Below, in pieces: positions 53,819-61,994 of a DNA stretch of 64,000 nt (positions are counted from its first letter, which is position 1; every line of letters starts with the position of its first letter). The position numbers and the translations under genes are program-made. Source of the DNA: Alphaproteobacteria bacterium. GTDB taxonomy: Bacteria; Pseudomonadota; Alphaproteobacteria; Micropepsales; Micropepsaceae. Where the stretch lies: the NCBI GenBank assembly GCA_016792785.1, contig JAEUML010000226.1, positions 28,719 through 92,718 on the forward strand, in the 5' to 3' direction. The notes beneath the pieces are model-generated. The model saw only the letters and a list, made by a program, of their open reading frames with translations, did not search any database and was not told where the DNA came from.

Positions 53819-54892
53819 TCAGCTAGCGATTTCGGGTTTCGGCGAGCCGTTCTCCAGCGCGTCGCGGCGCCATTGGGTGGGGGTTTTGCCCGTCGCCTCC
53901 TTGAAGGCACGGTTGAAGGGGCCGAGCGAGCCGAAGCCGAGGTCGAAGGCAATCGCGGCAACCGTTGTGCGGGCTTGGGCGGGGTCGGCCAGCGTGCGCT
54001 TGGCGGCTTCGATCCGGCGGGCGTTCACGAAGGCCGCGAAGTTGCGATGGCCGGAATGGTCGTTGATCAGGCGGCGCAGGCGGTGTTCGGGCATGCCGAC
54101 CTTTTCGGCCAATGCGCCGATGGTCAGCCCCTCGGCCTTCCAGGCTTCGTCTTTGTCCATCACCTGGGCGAGTTTTTCGAAGGCGAGGCGGTCGCCGGCG
54201 TCGATGCCCGGTTGGGGCGTGTCCGATGTCGCGGCAGGCACGGCCGCGCCGAAGAGAGCGTCGCGCGTTTGGAGAAAGATGAAGTTGCCCGCGAGGCAGA
54301 AGAGCGCCAGCGTTGCGGCGCCGGCGAGGCTGTACCACGACGCCTGGACGCCGACGCTTTCGCCGATTTCAATGCCGGCCAGCGCGATCGTCAAAAGCGT
54401 GACGACGCCCAAGAACGGCCCGCGCAGCCGCCTGCGCGCCTCGACCAGATCGCCGCGCCACGAGCGATAGATGATGTAGAGCGCATGCGCGGAGAGCGCG
54501 ATCTCCATCAGATTGTGGACGATCCACACGCCGTTGCGCACCGGCGACGTGGTGAGAACGCCGACGAGGCCGACGACCGTCAGCGCGGCGGCCGGCGCGA
54601 GCGCCAACCATGTGATGCGGCGATCCTCGAACAGAACGTAGATGAATAGCCAGAAATAGCCGCCACCGGCGAGCGACAGCGCCCACGCGGGTGCGATCAG
54701 CAAGCCTGCCGTCGAGCGCAATGACGGCGACGAGTTCACGACGTAGCCGATGACGCTGAGGCAAAACAGCAGCCCCGCAACGCGCACCGAGAGACTGGCG
54801 CCGCCGCGGAAGAACGCGACGGCGGTCGCGGCCAGCGCGCCGATGGCGGCACCGCGCAACAGGAGTTCGGTCGTTAAGGCGGCGTCGGGCAT
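53819..54892 (-). CDS. Membrane-embedded AraC-family transcriptional regulator
   Basis: A 357-residue protein. The first ~220 residues form six to seven transmembrane helices (GAAIGALAATAVAFFRGG, LAGGGYFWLFIYVLF, and others). The C-terminal ~100 residues are an AraC helix-turn-helix pair: LTIGALAEKVGMPEHRLRRLIND and AIAFDLGFGSLGPFNRAFKEATGKTPTQWRR split over two helices. Such regulators probably sense membrane lipids. On the same strand as the two desaturase genes and 89 bases ahead, it is the likely regulator of that operon. ATG 54892 begins MPDAALTTE; a longer frame is unlikely coding. Confidence 0.87.
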   Translation of the reverse strand: MPDAALTTELLLRGAAIGALAATAVAFFRGGASLSVRVAGLLFCLSVIGYVVNSSPSLRSTAGLLIAPAWALSLAGGGYFWLFIYVLFEDRRITWLALAPAAALTVVGLVGVLTTSPVRNGVWIVHNLMEIALSAHALYIIYRSWRGDLVEARRRLRGPFLGVVTLLTIALAGIEIGESVGVQASWYSLAGAATLALFCLAGNFIFLQTRDALFGAAVPAATSDTPQPGIDAGDRLAFEKLAQVMDKDEAWKAEGLTIGALAEKVGMPEHRLRRLINDHSGHRNFAAFVNARRIEAAKRTLADPAQARTTVAAIAFDLGFGSLGPFNRAFKEATGKTPTQWRRDALENGSPKPEIAS

Positions 54893-55021
54893 CGACTCGC
54901 TGTCTCCGTCGGGAGGGCAATATCGCCGCGGGCGCGCTCGATCAACGCCGGCGTGACGTTGACTGCCCAAGCGTTGTAACGTGTCCCTTCCTCGCCTGCA
55001 TCCGCAAAGCGCCAACAATCC

Positions 55022-55585
55022 ATGGACGCCTTCGCCCATCTCTCGGTTCTAATCTCCATCGTCCTCGGCCTCGGCATCACGAATCTGCTGATGGGGTTTG
55101 CGCGGATCGTGCAGATGCGCGGGCGCGTTAAGGTCTATTGGCCGGTCGTCGTTTGGGGCTTGGTCTTGCTTCTCATCCACGTGCAGACGTGGTGGAGCAT
55201 GTTCGGGTTGCGCGCCGTCGAGACGTGGACATTCGTCGCGTTCAGCCTGACCTTGATGCAGCCGATCCTGCTCTTTTTCTTAAGCGCGCTCGTGATGCCG
55301 GACTTCGACCGGGACGAGGGCTTGGACCTCAAGGCCAATTACTTCGCGCAGGTGCGGTGGTTCTTCGGGATGATCGTGGCGCTCGTGGTCGTCAGCATGT
55401 TGCGCACGTACTCGATCGAAGGGCGGCTGCCGAACGCGCCCGATCTGGCCTTCCATATCGCGTTCATCGTCGGGGCGCTGCCGGCGGCGCTCATCAAACA
55501 TGAGCGGTTCCACCAGGTTGCGGCGCTTGTTGCGGCGGCGGCGATTTTCGCGTACGTGGCGGCTCTTTTCACGGTGCTGCGGTAG
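55022..55585 (+). CDS. Membrane protein of unknown function
   Basis: A 187-residue protein with about five transmembrane helices: LISIVLGLGITNLLMGFARI, VVVWGLVLLLIHVQTWW, LMQPILLFFLSALV, WFFGMIVALVVVSML and AALVAAAAIFAYVAALF. The pattern resembles small conserved hypotheticals of proteobacteria; no enzymatic motif is seen. It is divergent from the AraC-type gene (129-base spacer) and is followed after 6 bases by gpmA. Confidence 0.75.
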   Translation: MDAFAHLSVLISIVLGLGITNLLMGFARIVQMRGRVKVYWPVVVWGLVLLLIHVQTWWSMFGLRAVETWTFVAFSLTLMQPILLFFLSALVMPDFDRDEGLDLKANYFAQVRWFFGMIVALVVVSMLRTYSIEGRLPNAPDLAFHIAFIVGALPAALIKHERFHQVAALVAAAAIFAYVAALFTVLR

Positions 55586-55591
55586 TCCCCC

Positions 55592-56344
55592 ATGCAAGCC
55601 TACGATCTCGTCATTATTCGCCACGGGCAGAGCGAGGCGAACAAGCAGAACATCTTCACGGGCTGGCGCGACAGTCCGTTGTCGGAGAAGGGTATCGAAG
55701 AGGCGCGCGCGGCCGGGCGGCAAATGCGCAAAGACGGATTTCACTTCGACATTGCGTTCACCTCTCTGCAAAGCCGCGCGATCAAGACGCTGTGGCTCGT
55801 TCTCGAAGAGATGGATCTGATGTGGATTCCGGTCGTCAAAGACTGGCGACTGAACGAGCGGCACTACGGCGCATTGCAGGGCAAGGACAAGCGTCAGGCG
55901 GTCGAGAAATTCGGCGAGGCGCAAGTGCATCAATGGCGGCGCGGGTACGCGACCCAGCCGCCGCTCGTCGCGCTCGACGATGCCGACTATCCGAAGCATG
56001 ATCGGCGTTACGCAGGCGTGCCCGACGCCAACGTGCCGCGCGGGGAGAGTTTGAAGGACGTGTCCGCGCGGGTGCTGCCCTATTGGCAGAGCGACATCGT
56101 TCCGTTGATCAAGGCAAAGAAGAAGGTGCTGATCGCGGCGCACGGCAATTCTCTGCGCGCGCTGCTGAAACACCTCGAAGGCTTGAGCGAGGCGGAGATC
56201 GAGGTGATCAACCTGCCGACCGGCGTGCCGAAGGTTTATGTCTTGAACGAGCGCATGTTGGCGGCGGAAAGCCATTTCCATGGCGATCCCAAGGAAATCG
56301 AAGCGCGCATTCAGGCGGTCGCGCACCAGACCAAAAAGGACTGA
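55592..56344 (+). CDS. gpmA: 2,3-bisphosphoglycerate-dependent phosphoglycerate mutase
   Basis: A 250-residue glycolytic enzyme interconverting 3- and 2-phosphoglycerate. The phospho-acceptor is His11 in IIRHGQSEANKQNIFTGW. LNERHYGALQGKDK is the substrate loop, and the second catalytic histidine lies in LIAAHGNSLRAL. Length and motifs are standard for dPGM. It lies between a membrane protein gene and envC on the same strand. Confidence 0.96.
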   Translation: MQAYDLVIIRHGQSEANKQNIFTGWRDSPLSEKGIEEARAAGRQMRKDGFHFDIAFTSLQSRAIKTLWLVLEEMDLMWIPVVKDWRLNERHYGALQGKDKRQAVEKFGEAQVHQWRRGYATQPPLVALDDADYPKHDRRYAGVPDANVPRGESLKDVSARVLPYWQSDIVPLIKAKKKVLIAAHGNSLRALLKHLEGLSEAEIEVINLPTGVPKVYVLNERMLAAESHFHGDPKEIEARIQAVAHQTKKD

Positions 56345-56429
56345 TCGGCCTTAAGGGCGGGGATGCCTTTGTGGCATGCTTGCCGAGAATCAGCCGGCCG
56401 GCTTTTGCGTGCCGGCGGAGCGGGCGTTA

Positions 56430-57674
56430 ATGCGGGCAACGGGTCAGCGTAGGAAGGGTCGGCTGGGGCTGAAGGCGGCGGCGTGCGCCGCTCTCATCTT
56501 CGCGACCGTGCCGCTGCACGCGCAGAACGAGACGACGGACCCGCTCGAGAAGCTCGATACGATCGAAAAGCAGCTTGGCAACGACCGGCGCAGCATTGAA
56601 AGCCTGACCGACGATGCGGCGCAGCTGGCGCGCGAGCAGCAGGCCTTGCGGCAGAAACTGATCCAGGCCGCGGGCTCGGCCCAGGCGCGGGAGCGCGATC
56701 TTAACGTCGTCGAGCAGCGGCTGGCGCTGTTCGAGACGCGCGAAGCGGCGGCGATGCGCGCCCTGGACGGGCAGCGCAGTCAGCTCTCGTCCCTGCTCGC
56801 GGTGTTGCAGCGGATGGGCAGCGAGCCGCCGCCGGCGCTGATCGTGCGGCCGAACGATGCGACTGCGGCGGCCCGTTCGGCGATGCTTTTGTCGGCGGTC
56901 GTTCCGGCCGTTCAAAAAGAAGCCGCAAAGTTGGCGAAGGATCTGGCCGACCTGCGCGACCTTCGCCAAAAGGCGGCGGAGGAGCGCATGAAGGTGGCGG
57001 CGGCGGCCGCCTCGCTCGACAAGGACCGCACGATGCTCAGCGAGCTTCTGATCCACCGGCGCAGCCTGGCCGCGCAGACCGATCAGAACCTGAAGGAAAC
57101 GCAGGCGCGGATCGGCGCGTTGGCCGAGCAGGCCGGCGACCTGCGCGCCCTGATTGCAAGTCTGAACGAGGACGCCAAGCGGCCGGCCTCGCGGGGAAGT
57201 CAGGTGATCACGAACCAGATCGCCTCAGCGGGCGCTGCGCGAAACGTGTCACTGGACGGGTTGAAAGGGATGTTGACCTTACCCGCTAACGGTGAACTCA
57301 GCGCGCGTTTCGGTTCGTCCGACGAGGCCGGCGGTCATTTGGCGGGAATTCGCGTGGAAACGCGCCCCGGCGCGCCGGTCACTTCTCCGTGTGACGGCAA
57401 AATCATGTTCGCCGGAACATTTAGAGGCTACGGTCAAATGTTGATAATCGCGGCGAACGGCGGCTATCATGTTCTGCTTGCCGGGCTTGCGAAGGTCGAT
57501 GGTGTCGTGGGCCAAACGGTGTTGGCGGGCGAACCGGTCGGGCGAATGCGGATCCGGCCGAAGAACGTGCAGTCGGTCGGGGGCGAGAGGCTTTACATCG
57601 AGTTTCGGCGCAACGGCGTCCCGGTCGATCCGGCGCCCTGGTTTGCCGGTCTCAGGGAAAAGGTGAGCGGTTAG
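56430..57674 (+). CDS. envC: Murein hydrolase activator EnvC-like protein
   Basis: A 414-residue periplasmic protein. The signal peptide is LKAAACAALIFATVPLHAQ. A long coiled coil spans about 30-250 (DTIEKQLGNDRRSIESL, LKETQARIGALAEQ). The C-terminal LytM/M23 domain begins LPANGELSARFGSSDEAGGH. The zinc-site motifs are altered: H-x-x-x-D reads HLAGIRV and the HxH reads HVLLAG, so the domain is probably catalytically dead, as known for EnvC, which activates amidases at division. ATG 56430 follows GGCGGAG. Its partner ctpA starts four bases later. Confidence 0.88.
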   Translation: MRATGQRRKGRLGLKAAACAALIFATVPLHAQNETTDPLEKLDTIEKQLGNDRRSIESLTDDAAQLAREQQALRQKLIQAAGSAQARERDLNVVEQRLALFETREAAAMRALDGQRSQLSSLLAVLQRMGSEPPPALIVRPNDATAAARSAMLLSAVVPAVQKEAAKLAKDLADLRDLRQKAAEERMKVAAAAASLDKDRTMLSELLIHRRSLAAQTDQNLKETQARIGALAEQAGDLRALIASLNEDAKRPASRGSQVITNQIASAGAARNVSLDGLKGMLTLPANGELSARFGSSDEAGGHLAGIRVETRPGAPVTSPCDGKIMFAGTFRGYGQMLIIAANGGYHVLLAGLAKVDGVVGQTVLAGEPVGRMRIRPKNVQSVGGERLYIEFRRNGVPVDPAPWFAGLREKVSG

Positions 57675-57678
57675 TTCC

Positions 57679-58992
57679 ATGAACAAATATCTTCTGGCAG
57701 GCGTCGCAGGCAGCATTGGTTTCGGTGCGGCATTGGCGCTTGCGCCAATGGCGACTATCGCGAGCACCGACACGTACCGGCAGCTCAATCTGTTCGGCGA
57801 CGTGTTCGAGCGCGTCAAGAACGACTATGTGCGCGAGGTGAAAGACGCGGAACTGGTCGAGAACGCGATCAACGGCATGCTGACGTCGCTCGACCCGCAC
57901 TCGAGCTATTTGAACCCGAAGAACTTCTCGGACATGCAGGTTTCGACCCGCGGCGAGTATGGCGGCCTCGGCCTTGAAGTCACGATGGAAGACGGGCTCG
58001 TCAAGGTGATTTCGCCGATGGACGGAACGCCGGCGGCGAAGGCCGGGATCAAGACCGGCGACCTGATCGCGACGATCGACGGCATGGCGATCCAAGGCCT
58101 CACGCTGTCGGAAGCGGTCGACAAGATGCGCGGGCCGGTCAACTCGCAGATCAGGATCACGGTGCTGCGCAAGGGCGAGAAGAAGCCGCTCGACATCACG
58201 TTGACGCGCGCAGTCATCCGGGTCGAAAGCGTGCGCTTCAAGCAGGAAGGCGACATCGCGTACATCCGCATCACGACATTCAACGAGCAGACGGAAGACG
58301 GGCTCGACCGCGCGGTCGATCAGGTGAAGGCCAAGATCGGCAACAAGCTGCGCGGCGTCGTGCTCGACCTGCGCAACAATCCGGGCGGGCTGCTCGATCA
58401 GGCGATCTTCGTGTCGGACGCGTTCCTGGACCAGGGCGAGATCGTCTCGACGCGCGGACGTCGTTCGGGCGACACGCAGCGCTATGGTGCACGCTCGGGC
58501 CAGATTCTGGCCGGCGTTCCGGTCGTGGTGCTGATCAACGAAGGGTCGGCGTCGGCGTCGGAAATCGTCGCGGGCGCGCTGCAAGATCAAAAGCGTGCGC
58601 GCGTCATCGGCACGCGCTCGTTCGGCAAAGGTTCGGTGCAGACCGTCATTCCGCTTGCGGGCGGCGTTGACGGGGCGCTGCGTCTGACCACGGCGAAGTA
58701 CTACACGCCATCGGGCCGCTCCATCCAGGCGACGGGCATCGACCCCGACATCCTCGTCGAACAGGCTGCGGATGCGGATAGCGAAAAGGAGGCCAACGAT
58801 CGCCTCTCGGAAGCGAACCTGCCGAAACATCTGGACGGCCAAGAGGGCGGCAAGAAGCCTCATGTCGGTCCGGTCGTAAAGCCGAAGGCCGGCGAGAAAT
58901 ACGACGACTTCCAGCTGACCTATGCGCTGCGCCTTTTGCGCGGACAGGAAATGGTGTCGACCGCGACACCCGCTGCTCCGAAGCCGAATTGA
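57679..58992 (+). CDS. ctpA: Carboxy-terminal processing protease CtpA (S41 family)
   Basis: A 437-residue periplasmic serine protease. The N-terminal signal/anchor is AGVAGSIGFGAALALAP. The PDZ domain is around GLGLEVTMEDGLVKV and GTPAAKAGIKTGDLI. The catalytic serine is in NEGSASASEIVAG and the lysine in RSFGKGSVQT. VVLDLRNNPGGLLDQA is the family strand. It processes or degrades periplasmic proteins, probably with EnvC in envelope remodelling (the two genes are coupled). A strong terminator follows. Confidence 0.96.
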   Translation: MNKYLLAGVAGSIGFGAALALAPMATIASTDTYRQLNLFGDVFERVKNDYVREVKDAELVENAINGMLTSLDPHSSYLNPKNFSDMQVSTRGEYGGLGLEVTMEDGLVKVISPMDGTPAAKAGIKTGDLIATIDGMAIQGLTLSEAVDKMRGPVNSQIRITVLRKGEKKPLDITLTRAVIRVESVRFKQEGDIAYIRITTFNEQTEDGLDRAVDQVKAKIGNKLRGVVLDLRNNPGGLLDQAIFVSDAFLDQGEIVSTRGRRSGDTQRYGARSGQILAGVPVVVLINEGSASASEIVAGALQDQKRARVIGTRSFGKGSVQTVIPLAGGVDGALRLTTAKYYTPSGRSIQATGIDPDILVEQAADADSEKEANDRLSEANLPKHLDGQEGGKKPHVGPVVKPKAGEKYDDFQLTYALRLLRGQEMVSTATPAAPKPN

Positions 58993-59017
58993 GGCGGACA
59001 GCGATCTCAGCAGCAAG

Positions 59018-59042
59018 AAGGGGCCGTTCGCGGCCCCTTTTT
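59018..59042 (+). terminator. Intrinsic terminator after ctpA
   Basis: A 9-bp stem AAGGGGCCG / CGGCCCCTT with a TTCG tetraloop, followed by TTT. It lies 26 bases after the ctpA stop and ends the envC-ctpA transcript. Confidence 0.88.
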
Positions 59043-59160
59043 CATTTCAACTGTTAACGTGCGCGGCCCCGCGCGTTTGCGGACACTTGATTAGCCGAGT
59101 CGGGACAAGGCACATTCCCTCGTGCCCTGTTTTCCGGAACGACGCCCGAGCGCCTGATTC

Positions 59161-60339
59161 ATGCCGATGTCCAGGTTTTCCGCCGATCGCCTACGCGATT
59201 TCGGCGCCTTAGGCGGGCGGAACCTGTTGGGCACGGTTGCGACGATCGTGGCGGTGGCCGCCTTTCTTTTGATCATTTTCGTATCGCTGTTCGGCGACGC
59301 CGAAGACGGCGAGCCGAAGCAGGTCATCAAGATCGACCGCGCGCCGGCAACGGGCACCGGCGGGCCGGGAGACGTGGAGGCCATCACTTCGAGCGCGATG
59401 TCGCTTGTGGCGGTCAACGGCATCGTGATCAGCGACCCGAACTTGGTCGAGATGAGCGATGAAGGTCCGCTGCCGAAGATCGCCGACGACGGGCGCCGGG
59501 CGATGGAGGTTTACGCGCGCGCCTTCGACCGTGCGGACCCGCGCCCGAAGATCGCGATCATCGTCGGCGGACTGGGGCTCGGCGAAGCGGTGACGCAAGC
59601 GGCCGTGGACCGCTTGCCGCCGGGCGTGACGCTGGCGGTGACACCTTACGGTTCTTCGTTGCAGGGGCTGGTGTCGACGGCGCGGGCGAAGGGGCACGAG
59701 GTGCTGCTCGAACTGCCGCTTGAGCCTTACGACTATCCCGACAACGATCCGGGGCAGGATACGCTTCTCACGGGCACGACGGCGGAGGAGAATCCGGCGC
59801 GGCTTCGCCGTGTGCTTGCGAAGGTGACGGGCTATGCGGGATTGATCAACTCGCAAGGGGCGAAGTTCTTGGCGAGCGAGGATGCGTTGCGGGCGCTGCT
59901 GAGCGCGACCGCGGGGCGCGGGCTTTACTTCGTCGACAGCGGCGAGGCGGAACAGTCGATTGCGCGCGAAGTTTCGGCGGCGACGGGCGCCGCGTTCGCG
60001 CGCGGCGACCGGCTCGTCGACCGCAACCCGACGCGCGAGGCGATCGAGAAGGAATTCGCGGCGATCGAAGACCTCGCCAAGCAGCGCGGGTCTGCCGTCG
60101 CGGTCGCGGGTGCTTATCCGGTGACGATCGACCGGTTGACCGCGTGGGCGGCATCGCTCGAAGAAAAGGGGATCGCGCTTGTGCCGGTGTCGGCGCTCGT
60201 CGAAGTGCGCGAGCCGCCCCAGCCTTCACCGACGCGCGCCCAGCCGCGCCGGCCTGCGCCGCCGCGTTCTGCGACGCCTGCTGCGCCGGTCGAACTGCCG
60301 AGCGATCCGCAGCCGTTCGAAACGGCGCCGCATCCGTGA
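59161..60339 (+). CDS. Divergent polysaccharide deacetylase family protein (YibQ-like)
   Basis: A 392-residue protein with one N-terminal transmembrane helix ([20 protein letters not shown]). The NodB-like YibQ domain has [50 protein letters not shown] and [10 protein letters not shown]. The usual Asp-Asp at the first strand is GG, so metal-dependent deacetylation is unlikely; this substitution is, I believe, normal in alphaproteobacteria. A Pro/Ala-rich tail ends it. It is followed by rppH with a GTGA overlap. It is perhaps a structural or peptidoglycan-related factor. Confidence 0.87.
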   Translation: MPMSRFSADRLRDFGALGGRNLLGTVATIVAVAAFLLIIFVSLFGDAEDGEPKQVIKIDRAPATGTGGPGDVEAITSSAMSLVAVNGIVISDPNLVEMSDEGPLPKIADDGRRAMEVYARAFDRADPRPKIAIIVGGLGLGEAVTQAAVDRLPPGVTLAVTPYGSSLQGLVSTARAKGHEVLLELPLEPYDYPDNDPGQDTLLTGTTAEENPARLRRVLAKVTGYAGLINSQGAKFLASEDALRALLSATAGRGLYFVDSGEAEQSIAREVSAATGAAFARGDRLVDRNPTREAIEKEFAAIEDLAKQRGSAVAVAGAYPVTIDRLTAWAASLEEKGIALVPVSALVEVREPPQPSPTRAQPRRPAPPRSATPAAPVELPSDPQPFETAPHP

Positions 60340-60833
60340 GGCGCCCCGTCGACCCTGAGACGTTGCCGTACCGGCCGTGTGTCGGCGTGATGGTGTTCGA
60401 CCGCCAAGGCCGCGTGTTCGTGGGGCGGCGGATCTCCGGCGATCTCGACGAGGCCTGGCAGATGCCGCAAGGCGGGATCGACGCGGGCGAGGATCTGCGG
60501 GCGGCGGCTCTTCGGGAACTCGAAGAAGAGACCGGGATTTCGAAGGTCGAGATTTTGGCCGAGGCTTCGGACTGGTTCGCGTATGATTTGCCGCGCGAGG
60601 CGGTTGGGATTGCGCTCAAAGGGAAGTTCCGCGGGCAGCGGCAGAAGTGGTTTGCGATGCGGTTTTCGGGCGCTGAAAGCGACATCAATCTGAAGGCCCA
60701 TCGGCCGCCGGAGTTCGATGCTTATCGCTGGGTTGCGATCGATGAGGTGATGGATTTGATCGTGCCGTTCAAGCGGGAGGTTTACGGGAGGGTCGTGGCC
60801 GCGTTCCGGCACTTGGCAAAACCATATGAGTAA
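60336..60833 (+). CDS. rppH: RNA pyrophosphohydrolase
   Basis: A 165-residue Nudix hydrolase removing pyrophosphate from mRNA 5' ends. It opens [19 protein letters not shown]. The Nudix box [23 protein letters not shown] is complete (broken in two here: GGIDAGED and RELEEETGI), preceded by [12 protein letters not shown] and FDAYRWV fit RppH. The GTG at 60336 overlaps the upstream stop; no closer ATG exists. It overlaps the hydrolase gene by eight bases. Confidence 0.93.
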   Translation: MRRPVDPETLPYRPCVGVMVFDRQGRVFVGRRISGDLDEAWQMPQGGIDAGEDLRAAALRELEEETGISKVEILAEASDWFAYDLPREAVGIALKGKFRGQRQKWFAMRFSGAESDINLKAHRPPEFDAYRWVAIDEVMDLIVPFKREVYGRVVAAFRHLAKPYE

Positions 60834-61608
60834 TACGGTCATTATGATTCATGGTGCGTTCTGCGCCTCATGGGCGTTCGACGGCTACCGCGACCTCTTC
60901 GCAGCGCACGGGGCGAAGGTGATCGTGCCGACGCTGCGCCACCACGACACGGCACCGGGCACGCGCGCGGCGAAGGCGCTTGGGCTGACCTCGACGCTCG
61001 ACTATGCGGACGACATCGAGGCGCTGGTGCGCACGTGCGCCCAGCCGCCCGTGCTCATCGGCCATTCGATGGGCGGGCTCGTCGCGCAGATGGTGGCGGC
61101 GCGCGTGCCGGTCGCAGCGCTCGCGCTCATCGCGCCGTCGGCGCCGTGGGGGACGCTGCCGACCTCGCACTGGGAGATCATGTCGGCGCAGGGGCTCTAT
61201 CTCGCGGGGCAGTTCTGGAACAAGCCGCTGCGCCCCGAGGCCTGGATCGCCGAGACGCACGCGCTCGACCTTTTGCCCGCGGGCGAGCGCGAGCGCACGT
61301 TCGCGCGCTTCGTGCCGGAGTCGGGGCTTGCCACGTTCGAGATCCTGCATTGGGCGATGGACGTCCGGCGCGCGACGTTCGTCGATGCGCGGCGCATCGG
61401 CTGTCCGGTGCTGTGCGTTGCGGGCGCCTATGACCGCGTGAACCCGCCCAAGACGGTCGCTTCGATCGCGCGGCGCTATCGTGAGCGGGGCGAATATTTC
61501 GAGGTCGCGAACGCCAGCCACTGGCTGATCGGCGAGCCGGGCTGGGAGACGACCGCGCGCTTCGTGCGCGAGTGGGTCGCGAATGTGACGAGCCCGGTTG
61601 GGGTTTGA
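60826..61608 (+). CDS. Alpha/beta hydrolase
   Basis: A 260-residue hydrolase. The oxyanion motif is [12 protein letters not shown], the nucleophile elbow is GHSMGGL with Ser near residue 82, the acid is in [10 protein letters not shown], and the catalytic His is in NASHWLIGE. No signal peptide is seen. It resembles esterase/lactonase-type enzymes, but the substrate is unknown. The start is inside the rppH end, so they are cotranscribed. Confidence 0.87.
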   Translation: MSNTVIMIHGAFCASWAFDGYRDLFAAHGAKVIVPTLRHHDTAPGTRAAKALGLTSTLDYADDIEALVRTCAQPPVLIGHSMGGLVAQMVAARVPVAALALIAPSAPWGTLPTSHWEIMSAQGLYLAGQFWNKPLRPEAWIAETHALDLLPAGERERTFARFVPESGLATFEILHWAMDVRRATFVDARRIGCPVLCVAGAYDRVNPPKTVASIARRYRERGEYFEVANASHWLIGEPGWETTARFVREWVANVTSPVGV

Positions 61609-61611
61609 ACA

Positions 61612-61634
61612 GGCCGGCTACCGGGCCAGTTTTT
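61612..61634 (+). terminator. Weak intrinsic terminator after the hydrolase gene
   Basis: GGCCGG (61612-61617), loop CTA, CCGGGCC with one bulge, then AG and five T. It is a plausible end of the YibQ-rppH-hydrolase transcript, three bases after the stop. Confidence 0.45.
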
Positions 61635-61741
61635 CCAGCCAGATTCCCTTCACGCGTGAAGAGGCGGAACGAAGGGGCGACGGATTCGCGCTCTGCTTGT
61701 TCGTTTGCTCGCGAAGGGTCTGCGTCGACGCTCTCCCTCTT

Positions 61742-61903
61742 CGTCATGGCCGGGCTTGACCCGGCCACCCAGTGACGCGTCTCGGCGCCGCAAGAAGAGA
61801 GATCGAAACACAAAGAGCTCCAAGAGCTTGGTGTTTCCGCCGTCGCGTTTTACCTCGCGCTGCCGCGCGAGACTGGGTGGCCGGGTCAAGCCCGGCCATG
61901 ACG
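61742..61903. repeat. 32-bp perfect inverted repeat with 98-base spacer
   Basis: The left arm 61742-61773 (CGTCATGGCCGGGCTTGACC...) and right arm 61872-61903 are exact reverse complements over 32 bases. Each arm contains the inner palindrome GGCCGGG...CCCGGCC type sequence, a kind of dispersed intergenic element I know from several alphaproteobacteria. The 98-base interior has no gene. It could be two facing copies of a repeat or a non-autonomous element. Confidence 0.7.
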
Positions 61904-61950
61904 AATTGAGAAACGGTCATGACGAGTTGGGAACCGGCCATGACGAATTG
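61897..61950 (+). repeat. Three 21-bp direct repeats
   Basis: CATGACGAATTG at 61897 and 61939 and CATGACGAGTTG at 61918, spaced exactly 21 bases, with similar linkers (GAGAAACGGT, GGAACCGGC). They abut the right arm of the inverted repeat and end 45 bases before the BNR protein gene. Confidence 0.6.
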
Positions 61951-61994
61951 GGATGTGCGCGCTAAGGTCTTTCGTGATTTGCGGCGAGGGTCCG

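Larger units (their letters stand above)
61609..61994. other. Repeat-rich intergenic region
   Basis: A 386-base spacer without a credible gene. It holds the weak terminator, a 32-base perfect inverted repeat (61742-61773 and 61872-61903), and three CATGACGARTTG direct repeats that begin in the right arm. Open frames here are repeat-derived and have no protein character. Confidence 0.55.

Noticed and set aside
52656..54470. A 604-codon plus-strand open frame
   Set aside because: It runs antisense through two desaturase genes and the AraC regulator, all with clear domain motifs on the minus strand.
57652..59016. A 454-codon minus-strand open frame
   Set aside because: Antisense of ctpA, which has complete S41 and PDZ motifs.
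61742..61950. Possible CRISPR array
   Set aside because: The repeats are either inverted or spaced 21 bases with conserved linkers; no unique spacers of 30-40 bases and no cas genes.
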